64,000 nt of DNA from Sunxiuqinia sp963678245 (GTDB lineage Bacteria > Bacteroidota > Bacteroidia > Bacteroidales > Prolixibacteraceae), in assembly GCA_965140765.1 (NCBI GenBank), contig OZ223307.1, forward strand, positions 62,001-126,000, written 5' to 3'. Below, piece by piece: positions 53,200 through 62,465 of the stretch; position 1 is the first letter of the stretch; the number at the start of each line of letters is the position of its first letter. A program made the translations under genes and the position numbers. The notes beneath the pieces are model-generated. The model saw only the letters and a list, made by a program, of their open reading frames with translations, made no database searches and was not told where the DNA came from.

Positions 53200-54708
53200 T
53201 TATTTCAATTCAACATAGCCATACAGCTCACATGACCTGAGTTTTTGAATCTCTTCAGCCAATGTCAGCGCATTAAATCGCGCTCCGGCTTCATTGGTGT
53301 GCGTATGATCTCCCGGGAAAAATTGTTTCACCACTTTGGGCCCCATCGCTTCGTACTCAATAGCTACTGCATTATTCAAATCAATAAAGAAAGCTTCTTC
53401 TGACCTGGCAACTTCACGAGCCCATTTCCCATACGACTCATTCACACGTTCCACTTTGCCATGTGGCCATTCGTTGCGAGGAATTTGTGACAAAACAATA
53501 ACAGAAACGCCTTTGGCTCTAGCCTCTGCAATATATTTTTTCATGTACCAGCCATAAGTATGAACGGTCTCCTTTGTACCATCTTCGCGAACCACTTCCT
53601 GTGTTTCATCGCCCGTTCCTTTCAACGAACCACGGTATTTCGCTTTGTCAATATTTCCTCCATCGTTATGCCCAAATTGAATCAATAAAAAATCACCTTC
53701 ATTGATTTGAGCCAATACTTCATCCCAAAGTCCTTCGTACCGATAACTTCGGCTGCTTCTGCCTCCTCGTGCTTTGTTGATAATATCGAGTCGCAGGGTA
53801 TCCAAATAAGCAGACAGCTCACGCCCCCAGCCTACAATTTTCCCGTCGCCATTCGCAACTGTAGAATCACCGATGATAAACACGTTCCTTTTCACCGGAA
53901 AATTAATCGTTGGATTATCCAGAAGATATTCTTTCAAGTTACACTCTTGTGCATCGTGCAAACCTTCAACCACAAACGAAGCAGCCAAAAGAGCACCTTG
54001 AGCGGTAGTGTGCGTATGGTCGCGTTTGTAAAAGTAATACCCGGTTACGGAGTCTTCACCTAAAGCCTCCATCGCAACGGCCATTTTCTCATTTAAGTCA
54101 ATCCACTCCACTTCTTCGAAATGAGCCACTTCTTTTGACCATTCTCCGTAGCTTTTATCATTACGTGGAACCAGCCCATTTTCCCAGTCATTGCGTGGAA
54201 TGGGAGACATCACAACAGGTGTCGCACCTTTTTCTTTCGCGTCAATAATATATTGACGTAGATACCAGCCATAGCTGTGAACAACCTCGTGCTCACCGGT
54301 AAGCAAATTATCAATTTCCTCTTTCTTTTCGCTTATTCCCTTAAACGTTCCGCGAGCCCTGAAATCGTCATTGATCGGACCATTATCGTTATGCCCAAAC
54401 TGCATCAACACATAATCGCCGGGTTGAATTTTACGCAATACTTCATCCCACAATCCTTTAGTTCGATAAGTTCGACTGCTTGTGCCACCCAACGCATGGT
54501 TTTCGATATTGACAAGGCTAGTATCAAAAAACTGTGCGATAGGATCTCCCCATCCCCACTGACCACCGGCTCCATCTCCGCGACCGTGCTTCACCGTTGA
54601 GTCCCCAATAATGTAAACTGTTGGTTTTCCGGTTGGTTCTTCGTCTTTCTCTGTTTGACATGAAGCAAACAGGCTAACTAAAATCAATAAAATAGTTAAT
54701 CGTATCAT
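53200..54708 (-). CDS. Tandem two-domain SGNH (CE12-like) rhamnogalacturonan acetylesterase
   Basis: A 502-residue lipoprotein (LVSLFASCQ, Cys17) with two complete SGNH esterase domains, about 28-255 and 273-500. First: VYIIGDSTVKHGRG (S37), MQFGHNDNG, DHTHTTAQGA. Second: VFIIGDSTVANGDG (S282), IQFGHNDGGN, DHTHTNEAGA. Matching segments (GLWDEVL, YGWYLRQYI / YGWYMKKYI, ARGGRSSRSYRYEG against ALGGTSSRTYRTKG) show an internal duplication. Both copies keep the Ser, Gly, Asn, Asp and His residues, so both may be active. It would remove acetyl esters from pectin. Four bases from the GH43-like gene. Confidence 0.9.
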   Translation of the reverse strand: MIRLTILLILVSLFASCQTEKDEEPTGKPTVYIIGDSTVKHGRGDGAGGQWGWGDPIAQFFDTSLVNIENHALGGTSSRTYRTKGLWDEVLRKIQPGDYVLMQFGHNDNGPINDDFRARGTFKGISEKKEEIDNLLTGEHEVVHSYGWYLRQYIIDAKEKGATPVVMSPIPRNDWENGLVPRNDKSYGEWSKEVAHFEEVEWIDLNEKMAVAMEALGEDSVTGYYFYKRDHTHTTAQGALLAASFVVEGLHDAQECNLKEYLLDNPTINFPVKRNVFIIGDSTVANGDGKIVGWGRELSAYLDTLRLDIINKARGGRSSRSYRYEGLWDEVLAQINEGDFLLIQFGHNDGGNIDKAKYRGSLKGTGDETQEVVREDGTKETVHTYGWYMKKYIAEARAKGVSVIVLSQIPRNEWPHGKVERVNESYGKWAREVARSEEAFFIDLNNAVAIEYEAMGPKVVKQFFPGDHTHTNEAGARFNALTLAEEIQKLRSCELYGYVELK

Positions 54709-54712
54709 TGTT

Positions 54713-55810
54713 CTAAATTTTTGGTTCTATTTTAAATACAAATGGCGACGAAGTCATAAAACTCCCACCTTGTGAAGTCACAAACAAATGGGTGGGCGTT
54801 CCGTCTTGCATTAGTATTTGCGGACGTTCGAACCGTCCGTATTTACTTAAATGTTTTGGTTTTGGTGATTGATCGATGTAATGGCAAACCCCCAAATAGC
54901 TGATCTCCGGCTCCGACCAATGAATACCATCATCCGACTCCAAAAAGATACCAACTTCGTGATCAAAACGTCCCATGTCACGCGCCAGCATATAAAACCG
55001 GTCATTCTCCATAAATACATTTCCATCTTCCAACTGGCGGTTATTTCCAAAGCTTGAATAATCGATAATGGGTTTGTCTGAATAACGTTTGTACGGCCCT
55101 TCTAGTTGGTCAGAGATCGCCAAACCATATTTCCGGTTGCCTCGAATTCTAGGATTTACCGGATGTTCATATTCTTCAGTATTCCACGATTTATAATACA
55201 GCCAATACTGACCATTCGGATGTTTTATAAATGACGGATTGGAGGTGCAATGATCATCCCATGCTCCTTCCGGGCCAGCTTCCAACAATGGTTGATCCGA
55301 ACGTTTCCATGGTCCATATAGTGAATCGGAAGTTGCCAAACCAATTCGTTTGGTATTGGGCCGCCGGTTTGAATTGCCCATGTAAAACAAACAATACTTT
55401 TCATCAATAAACTGGATGTGCGGGTTATGGCAGGTCGTTCCATCCCAATAACCTTCTCCCCGTGGGGCCAAGATTGTTTCTATTTCTTGATACGGCCCGT
55501 CAGCCTGATCGGCAACAGCATGTGCAATTTCCGACTGGCTAATCCAACCGCCCATTCCTTTATCAGAATTCCAACGGGAAAAGAAAACGTGAAACTTTCC
55601 ATCAGGTGCAACAATCGGACTGCAGCCCCAAACATAATAACCTTCAAGCTCTAAAATCCGTCCCAGCGGCTTTAAGCGTTTCGAGAAATCGGAAATGTAC
55701 TTTTCATCGTATTGAGCTCCCTCAAAATCAGCCCAAGCTGATAGACTCGCAACAGACAATACCGCTCCTGTTAGCATACTTTGTTGTATGAACTTGCGCC
55801 GATCGATCAT
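54713..55810 (-). CDS. GH43-superfamily-like five-bladed beta-propeller glycosidase
   Basis: The product has 365 residues, with an N-terminus MIDRRKFIQQSMLTGAVLSVASLSAWA that looks like a signal peptide. The rest is a beta-propeller of GH43/32/68/117-type: VWGCSPIVAPDGKFHVFFSRW, CHNPHIQFIDEKYCLFYMGN, HCTSNPSFIKHPNGQYWLYYKSW, QLEDGNVFMENDRFYMLARDMG, GRFERPQILMQDG. Acidic residues in these blades could be the catalytic triad, but family assignment is not certain. Likely exo-acting on pectin side chains or oligosaccharides. Two bases from the DUF4450 gene. Confidence 0.8.
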   Translation of the reverse strand: MIDRRKFIQQSMLTGAVLSVASLSAWADFEGAQYDEKYISDFSKRLKPLGRILELEGYYVWGCSPIVAPDGKFHVFFSRWNSDKGMGGWISQSEIAHAVADQADGPYQEIETILAPRGEGYWDGTTCHNPHIQFIDEKYCLFYMGNSNRRPNTKRIGLATSDSLYGPWKRSDQPLLEAGPEGAWDDHCTSNPSFIKHPNGQYWLYYKSWNTEEYEHPVNPRIRGNRKYGLAISDQLEGPYKRYSDKPIIDYSSFGNNRQLEDGNVFMENDRFYMLARDMGRFDHEVGIFLESDDGIHWSEPEISYLGVCHYIDQSPKPKHLSKYGRFERPQILMQDGTPTHLFVTSQGGSFMTSSPFVFKIEPKI

Positions 55811-55812
55811 GT

Positions 55813-58800
55813 TTAATTTCGTTTTAAAGTTGCAGACATTAAGCCAATGACCACATCATTTGTGTTCGTCACCAATTTAAGCGAAACCAGTTCCTTGCCC
55901 GGATTCAACGGCAAATCCAACAACGAAGCGGCCCCTCCTTCAATCTTGTTTGTACCATTCTTTCTCAGCACATCGTACGAATCGGAATGCCACTCACCCG
56001 TCTTTAAATACAAGCGTGGCGGTTGCGGTGCATTTACCCGGAAAGCAAAGCCATCTTCATAATAGTCTTGCTCAATCGGCCACCAATTATCGGGGCTTTT
56101 AAGCAGTAACTCATCCGATGATCCGTCCGCATATTCAACCTCAACCCAACCATTAGTCATATTAATTTGCATATGATGCACCGATCCGGCCATAAGCAAA
56201 TACAGATGCGATGCTTTTCCAGCAAGCGGAACTTCAATCGAATCGGGATAATTGTCCCATTTTGAAGTGAACAGAATATTTTCAGTTTCTTCTCCAGGTG
56301 TTTGAAAAGAAATGCCCTGCGGCGATTCAATTTGGTTTAAGTTTCCAGCTTTTGTCCGCAACCCGGAATCGTCAATTTCTTCGGTTTCAAGATACGAACA
56401 CCAGTCACCAATTCCCTGTACCGGAATGCTCAATGTTGGATAGGGTGAACGGGGCGAATAATATTGTTCGTTGAAAATATGGCTTACCCGATCATTATAC
56501 CGGGAAGTCAAGTCCACTGTTTCAAATCGAGCATCTTCATTGGCATGAATATTCCAGTTGATAACATTTTCAGAATACTCATGCTTTTTCCCAATTAATT
56601 GGATTGAATTACTTCCTGAAACGAGGTACTCCTCTGAAACCGTTAACTTAGCTGAAACCGACCGCGCAGGAATGGCAACATCCCGAGTAAATGCACCAAC
56701 GGTACATGTTCCGGCAAATTCGTTCTTTGTATTATTCCGAATTGCAAAAGTCAGTTTATCGTCTTTTTGATTTTCATCGTCAATGACTTCAATTGGCTTG
56801 CGTAGTTCAAATGACAAAGGTTGCCACCAAACCATTTTACCCTGTTTGAGTTTGACGAAAGTAGTTTTCCAACCGAGCTCACCTTTTACCTTAGCAGACA
56901 AATTCGCTTGGTCATTTAGCCATCCCTCTAAAACGTGTTGCGGATCATAAACATCAATAATTTCAGCAGTTTCCGGTTGAACAGACAGTTGATCACCAAT
57001 GGCATAAAAATCATTCAGTTGGATCTGATCTATTTTTTCGCTGCCCCACTCTACTGCCAACTTTAAATCAGTTCCCTGAGAAACTTTAATCGTAATTCGG
57101 GGCTCTCCAATTGCTTCGTCATTTACCTCCCATTCAATTGCTTGTCCATTCAACTTTACGGAGCTAATCTCCGCAGACTGCGCCTTTAGAATCAGATTCA
57201 GATGAACGGCACTCGGAAACTCAGAATTAATTCGATAGTGATCAATCCCACCTACTCTTTTAAAATGAAGTTGAACATCCGGTGTTTCTATTGAGGCATG
57301 ATCCCAATCTGACGGCCAACCCGGCTCTACTGTTAATTGCTGATTAATGAGATCTGGCGAAATCCCAAATAAACCTTCCACCAACGCACGCGAAGCCATG
57401 GCAACCGGATCAGCAAAATCGCGGTACAATTCGCCACGGAAAGCATCATAATAAGAAAGCTGTCCGAAATTGCCCGGACTAGTTCCCAAAAACATGTAAT
57501 CGAGGAAACTACTTTTCGTCAGTTCAAAAGCTTCTTTGCTTCGGCCACTTTGCCAATACGACAGCGCTGTGTGCAACACTTCAGCCAGCGCAACATTATT
57601 GATTGACCACGTGTACGGCATCCAATTAGTCGTTGAGATGGTATAATATTTATTTGCTTCCAAACCTTCAGCTTCAATTGGAATATGCGGAATATTTTTG
57701 TCGATGTACTCGGTAGCCTGATACGCCTGAAACGGATCGGCCAAACCTTCATCAATGGCATGATAAACCGTCCAAACCGCAGCTGATGGGTGCACCAGTT
57801 GATTACCCAATAAATCTTTATACTCGCCAAACCAACCTTTTTCGGATAACCAGAGCTTCTGATCGACGGCTTTTTTTATTTTTTCTGACTCGGACAAATA
57901 GGGAGCCGGATCTTTACCAATAAGTTGTGCTAACTCTGCCGCCACTCGATTTGCACGGTAGTTGTATGCCGACGAATGAGTGACTCCGCCGCCGCTGTAC
58001 TGCAGGGCATCACTCGCCCAAATACTAGCGTAAGCATCATATAGTCCATCGTCATTCGCATCAAAATTTCGTTTTTCCCAAGCCAGGTGTCTTTCTATAA
58101 CAGGCCAGCTTTCACGCAAAAAGTCTAAATCTCCAGTCCAGCGAAAGTGTGACAACAATTGCGAAATAAACACCAGATTCATATCGTAATGGTGTGGTTT
58201 GTTCGGTTTACCCGGACGACGACTGATATAGCCATCGGTAAACAAAGCAGTTCCTTTCGTTTCTTTCTGTCGAGCTAAGTGAGTTTTTGGATCAGGCACC
58301 GAAGGCCCTGACCTTGGACTGGTGTATTGTGCCTTAAAATATCCCCGAAAATGAGTCTGTGCACGATCGTGCCACCCCAGCCAATCAGCTGCATAAGCAC
58401 CACGCCAGCCGTTTAATGGCATCCGCCAAGCAATGGCTCCGTGCATAAACGACTTGCCATCCCAAACCGCATCAGCAGCTGTAGAAAGTGTTGCACCCAC
58501 TGCATTGATGTACTTATCGGGTGTTTCTATTTTTATTTGCGAAGCAATCTTTTCACGTGCAGAATCAGCCTGATCAAACAATGCAGGTAATTCAGCATAG
58601 TCCGGACGGGCTTTTGTATCTGGATTGACGATGAAAAAGAACTCCTCGCTTCCATCGTTAACTTTTAACCGCCCGGTTATTGCCGGTGCTTGTTCTCCTT
58701 CAGATTGAAAAAACTGCAAAGGACTTTCTTGTTGGGTTGCATCACTCAAATTGATTTCAGAACCTTTGGGCATCAAGCCAAACAGACGCTTTTTCTTTTT

Positions 58801-59517
58801 TAAGCGAGTTTGTTCCTTTTCCTCCGGCGTTGGCAAATAGTTGTTTTCATACAATTCATTGTCGGACAAGCTTCGACCCGAACCATAATACAAATTGAAT
58901 TGATTATCAGCCACGAAGTATTCATTGGTGTTACAATACTCCGGTTTTAAATAAAAACTGGATTCCGGATCAGCCCCCAAGTCGCCATCGCGTGAAAAGC
59001 GCTTTCCACTGGCACCGCCAAATGCCCAAAACAAGTCAACATTGTCAGGCATGTTTTCGCCAACAACTTTCAAGATCATTCCGTCGGCATCGTCCAAAGC
59101 CAGTAATTGCAAATTTAATTTGCCACCTTTCAACATCGAATCTTCAATCTCATAACTCATCCTACCCGCTTCGTATCGTGCAACAATGGTTTCGGCATCA
59201 ATCAGCCATTTTGACGAATCGGCATAAATGAGGCCCAGACGCAATGTACCTCCCATGCGAGGCATGTACAACGCAAATTCGGGCAAGTCACCCGCTTCAA
59301 CCCGAAAACCAGAATGAGAACCATATAAAGCCCGGTTAAACCGATGCGTTCCATTAGTAATCACAAACCCCTGCCCATCGGGATGGTAGCGCAACTCGCG
59401 TTGTTGATTGTGCCACAAAACCGACTCTTTTTTCTCAGGCATAGTCTGTTGACAGGCAATAAAAAAATAAAAACATGAAATGATGCAAATATATAATCTC
59501 GGTTTAAACACCTTCAA
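55813..59517 (-). CDS. DUF4450 protein, six-hairpin glycosidase-like
   Basis: A 1234-residue exported protein (CIISCFYFFIACQQ, a lipoprotein-like signal with Cys at about 22). The N-terminal third is the beta-rich DUF4450-like region (LWHNQQRELRYHPDGQGF, YGSHSGFRVEAGDLPEF). A central alpha-helical region (about 345-720; GWRGAYAADWLGWHDRAQTHFRGYFK, MNLVFISQLLSHFRWTGDLDFL, THSSAYNYRANRVAAEL) resembles (alpha/alpha)6 glycosidases. A C-terminal beta region is of unknown role. Catalytic residues cannot be assigned with confidence. Its operon links it to rhamnogalacturonan breakdown. Gaps of 12 and 2 bases to its neighbours. Confidence 0.75.
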   Translation of the reverse strand: MKVFKPRLYICIISCFYFFIACQQTMPEKKESVLWHNQQRELRYHPDGQGFVITNGTHRFNRALYGSHSGFRVEAGDLPEFALYMPRMGGTLRLGLIYADSSKWLIDAETIVARYEAGRMSYEIEDSMLKGGKLNLQLLALDDADGMILKVVGENMPDNVDLFWAFGGASGKRFSRDGDLGADPESSFYLKPEYCNTNEYFVADNQFNLYYGSGRSLSDNELYENNYLPTPEEKEQTRLKKKKRLFGLMPKGSEINLSDATQQESPLQFFQSEGEQAPAITGRLKVNDGSEEFFFIVNPDTKARPDYAELPALFDQADSAREKIASQIKIETPDKYINAVGATLSTAADAVWDGKSFMHGAIAWRMPLNGWRGAYAADWLGWHDRAQTHFRGYFKAQYTSPRSGPSVPDPKTHLARQKETKGTALFTDGYISRRPGKPNKPHHYDMNLVFISQLLSHFRWTGDLDFLRESWPVIERHLAWEKRNFDANDDGLYDAYASIWASDALQYSGGGVTHSSAYNYRANRVAAELAQLIGKDPAPYLSESEKIKKAVDQKLWLSEKGWFGEYKDLLGNQLVHPSAAVWTVYHAIDEGLADPFQAYQATEYIDKNIPHIPIEAEGLEANKYYTISTTNWMPYTWSINNVALAEVLHTALSYWQSGRSKEAFELTKSSFLDYMFLGTSPGNFGQLSYYDAFRGELYRDFADPVAMASRALVEGLFGISPDLINQQLTVEPGWPSDWDHASIETPDVQLHFKRVGGIDHYRINSEFPSAVHLNLILKAQSAEISSVKLNGQAIEWEVNDEAIGEPRITIKVSQGTDLKLAVEWGSEKIDQIQLNDFYAIGDQLSVQPETAEIIDVYDPQHVLEGWLNDQANLSAKVKGELGWKTTFVKLKQGKMVWWQPLSFELRKPIEVIDDENQKDDKLTFAIRNNTKNEFAGTCTVGAFTRDVAIPARSVSAKLTVSEEYLVSGSNSIQLIGKKHEYSENVINWNIHANEDARFETVDLTSRYNDRVSHIFNEQYYSPRSPYPTLSIPVQGIGDWCSYLETEEIDDSGLRTKAGNLNQIESPQGISFQTPGEETENILFTSKWDNYPDSIEVPLAGKASHLYLLMAGSVHHMQINMTNGWVEVEYADGSSDELLLKSPDNWWPIEQDYYEDGFAFRVNAPQPPRLYLKTGEWHSDSYDVLRKNGTNKIEGGAASLLDLPLNPGKELVSLKLVTNTNDVVIGLMSATLKRN

Positions 59518-59529
59518 ATTCTTTAATAC

Positions 59530-62448
59530 TTAGTTCAGTAATCCAAAATAAAAATACAAGGTTCTTTTGGCTGGTTTTTCCATTATATTTAGCTCCCCAG
59601 CTGGCCCTAAGTTCCAAGTATCGTTGCTGATTCCCATGGCCAGTTTTGTTCCAACTGGAGGAATACCATCCAAAAAGGAAATATTGCCAACCGGCAGTTT
59701 CGGATAGTTTGTAGGTCCCGAAATTCCGTAGAAATCGAACAGCCGAACAAACAGATCATCTTCCTGTGCTACAACTGTAAACTTGCCATAGACCGTGTTG
59801 AATTCCATCCACGACACATCGGCGTAATAACCTTTGAATTGAGGATATTGCCAGTTATTATCGCCAGGTAAAACATTATTGTACATGCGTTGGTAAACAT
59901 CTATAATTCCACCCTGCAAGCGATTCTTCCAAACATGGCGAGGACCGTCACCCAACCACTTCGTGCTGATGATATCAGACTCAGGAAAGTCGAAACTTAC
60001 TCCCGTAAATAGTTGCTTTCCTTCTACGTGATATTCATAGTCCATTTGCAGCCATCCACTATCGTACATGGTCCAGATAATATTTTTCAAATCGCCGGTG
60101 TAAATCATCTCCAATACATGTCCACCCTCAACTGAATGATGGTTAACATTGATCAACTCAGATTCTCCGCTTACCATTACAGGTCCATTTCCGAATGGAA
60201 GCGACAACCCAAAGTCATTCCCCAAATCCACAATTGTTCCATCCTTTGTACTGAAAGTAACCGAAATTCCGGAAGCTTTCATGGTGATGGTCGAATCGGT
60301 CTCGGCAACTTCAACCTTCGCACTCAATTCATCATTACCCTTTTGCTCTTTGATTGGCAAGATGTTGTCTTCTTCAATTCCCTGAGCTTTGAGCTTTTTC
60401 AAATGCTCCTTTTCGTTCAAGCTCAATTCCTTTTCCACCAATTCCAAAACAGTGTTCGTATTTCCATCAATTTTCCAGCTCCAACAGAAAACTTCCTTGC
60501 CTTGACGGTCGAAAGCTCTGACATACAAGGCATCGTATTGCTGATATTCTTTCGGGAGCTCGAATGCAAGCTCTCCCTTTTCGGTTGCTGGAACATCGGG
60601 GCTGGTAATCATCCCGGCTTGCACAACCTCATGACCTGCTCCAAGGTCGGTGGGATTGGCAAAATTAACCAACTGCCAAACAAAGCGGCAATCGTTCAGG
60701 TTCGTATAATGATAGCGGTTTTCAACAGGTATTTGTCCATTGAAAGTTTCCGGAAGTTTTTCCATTTCAATTTTAATCGGACTAAAAATCTCACGCATGG
60801 CATAAACACTGGCCTCTTTTTCGCGATGTGGTCCAACAACTCCATCGGGTGCATTAACGCGGTTGGCATCAATAAAACCATCGTAATCGGTGCGTACCAA
60901 ACCTTCATCAGCCAGCACCCACAAAAAACCTCCTGCCGAGCGCTTTGAATTCCAAAACAGCTCCCAAAAATCAGCTAATCCGGCAGCCATTCCGCCGTCA
61001 TCCTGACCATGCAAAAATTCAGTAGGCATGTAAATCAAACCTGCATCCAATATCTTTTTCGAGCTATAATAGTTTTCATAGTGGTTACAATCAATACCGT
61101 TGTAATCGTTTCCCGGTTTGTGATGAGCATGAATCACCGGTCGATTCGACGGATCGTAAATGGCGTAATCGTCATCCAGATCTTTATTTGTTCCACCTTC
61201 GTTTCCGTTGCTCCAAAAAACAATGGATGGATGATTGACATCACGAATAACCATTTCGCGTACCAGCTTACTGCCCACTTCGGTATCGTACGAATTTTGC
61301 CACCCAGCCAGCTCATCCAACACATACAGACCTAGTGAATCGCAATAATTCAGGAATGATTGATCCGGCGGATAGTGTGCACACCTCACCGCATTCATGT
61401 TCATTTCCTTCATCAGCTGCACATCGTTCAAATCGATGGTTGCATTCACACAACGACCGGTTTCAGGCCAAAATACATGGCGGTTAATTCCTTTGAATTT
61501 CACTTTTGTGCCATTAACAAAAACACCATCACCTTCTCGAATTTCAATCGTTCGGAAACCGAATTTTTCAGAGGTTGTATATTTTGTTGTTTCACCGTTT
61601 TTCAAACTGACACGAACGGAGTATCGATTAGGAGTTTCTGAAGTCCAAAGCCGAGGATTGTCAACACGAGCAGAGAGAGTCAACAAAGAATCACTTGGCA
61701 ACACCGGACTCTCGGTTGTCGCTACAATCCTGCCAATCGCATCAATTATTTCGGCGGAAATAGTCAATCCTGCAGATTGTACTTCAGGAAATACGTCCAT
61801 TGAGAACTGTCCATCGGCATCGGCAGCAATTGCTACCCGGTCGATAAACTCATCCGGAACTGCTTCGAGGTACACCGGACGATAAATGCCACCAAATATC
61901 CAATAGTCGGCAAAACGCTCGGCACGATTTACCGAATGATTAGCTGACATTTTATGCACGGTAACTTCCAGTTCATTTTCCTCACCGGCTTTCAGCTTAT
62001 CTGAAATATCGTATCGAAAACGATAAAAAGATCCTTGGTGGATTGGCCCTGCTAATTGGCCATTTATTTTCACTTCAGTATCGGTCATCGATCCTTCAAA
62101 AACGATAAAGATCTTCTTTCCATCCCAATTTTCGGGAATTGAAAACTGATGCTTATAAATACCTGTTTCATCGGCAAACTTGAATTTCTTACCGTAAGTC
62201 CGATAATCACGACCGTAGTCATATTCGCCAAAACCTTGTTGTTCCCAGTGCGATGGCACTTCAATGCTTGTCCAGTAGCCGCTCTTTCTGCCCGACGTGC
62301 AGTAAAAATCCCAGCTTACGGTATTTTCATTGTCAGTACCCGACAGGTATTGAACATCTTTTGAAATTTCGGAACTTGTAGCAGTCGTAAAATTGAGTAG
62401 CAATAAAGCTACAAGAATCCAAATTGATTTCATTTTGAATTGCTTCAT
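59530..62448 (-). CDS. Glycoside hydrolase family 2 (beta-galactosidase-like)
   Basis: A 972-residue secreted enzyme. ATG 62448 is chosen because it starts 17 bases after the previous stop and places the signal peptide (KSIWILVALLLLNFTTATSS) near the N-terminus; a frame extending further upstream would overlap the previous gene. GH2 domains: jelly roll (about 35-195; VPSHWEQQGFGEYDYGRDYRTYG, FEGSMTDTEVKINGQ), sandwich, TIM barrel with acid/base E417 in WSNGNEGGTN and probable nucleophile E477 in PTEFLHGQ, and C-terminal beta domains. Likely takes galactose from side chains of rhamnogalacturonan I, but glucuronidase is not excluded. Confidence 0.9.
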   Translation of the reverse strand: MKQFKMKSIWILVALLLLNFTTATSSEISKDVQYLSGTDNENTVSWDFYCTSGRKSGYWTSIEVPSHWEQQGFGEYDYGRDYRTYGKKFKFADETGIYKHQFSIPENWDGKKIFIVFEGSMTDTEVKINGQLAGPIHQGSFYRFRYDISDKLKAGEENELEVTVHKMSANHSVNRAERFADYWIFGGIYRPVYLEAVPDEFIDRVAIAADADGQFSMDVFPEVQSAGLTISAEIIDAIGRIVATTESPVLPSDSLLTLSARVDNPRLWTSETPNRYSVRVSLKNGETTKYTTSEKFGFRTIEIREGDGVFVNGTKVKFKGINRHVFWPETGRCVNATIDLNDVQLMKEMNMNAVRCAHYPPDQSFLNYCDSLGLYVLDELAGWQNSYDTEVGSKLVREMVIRDVNHPSIVFWSNGNEGGTNKDLDDDYAIYDPSNRPVIHAHHKPGNDYNGIDCNHYENYYSSKKILDAGLIYMPTEFLHGQDDGGMAAGLADFWELFWNSKRSAGGFLWVLADEGLVRTDYDGFIDANRVNAPDGVVGPHREKEASVYAMREIFSPIKIEMEKLPETFNGQIPVENRYHYTNLNDCRFVWQLVNFANPTDLGAGHEVVQAGMITSPDVPATEKGELAFELPKEYQQYDALYVRAFDRQGKEVFCWSWKIDGNTNTVLELVEKELSLNEKEHLKKLKAQGIEEDNILPIKEQKGNDELSAKVEVAETDSTITMKASGISVTFSTKDGTIVDLGNDFGLSLPFGNGPVMVSGESELINVNHHSVEGGHVLEMIYTGDLKNIIWTMYDSGWLQMDYEYHVEGKQLFTGVSFDFPESDIISTKWLGDGPRHVWKNRLQGGIIDVYQRMYNNVLPGDNNWQYPQFKGYYADVSWMEFNTVYGKFTVVAQEDDLFVRLFDFYGISGPTNYPKLPVGNISFLDGIPPVGTKLAMGISNDTWNLGPAGELNIMEKPAKRTLYFYFGLLN

Positions 62449-62465
62449 GTTGATTGATTCTATTT

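Noticed and set aside
60136..60948. Plus-strand reading frame of 270 codons
   Set aside because: Antisense to the GH2 gene; no recognisable domain and no start signal.
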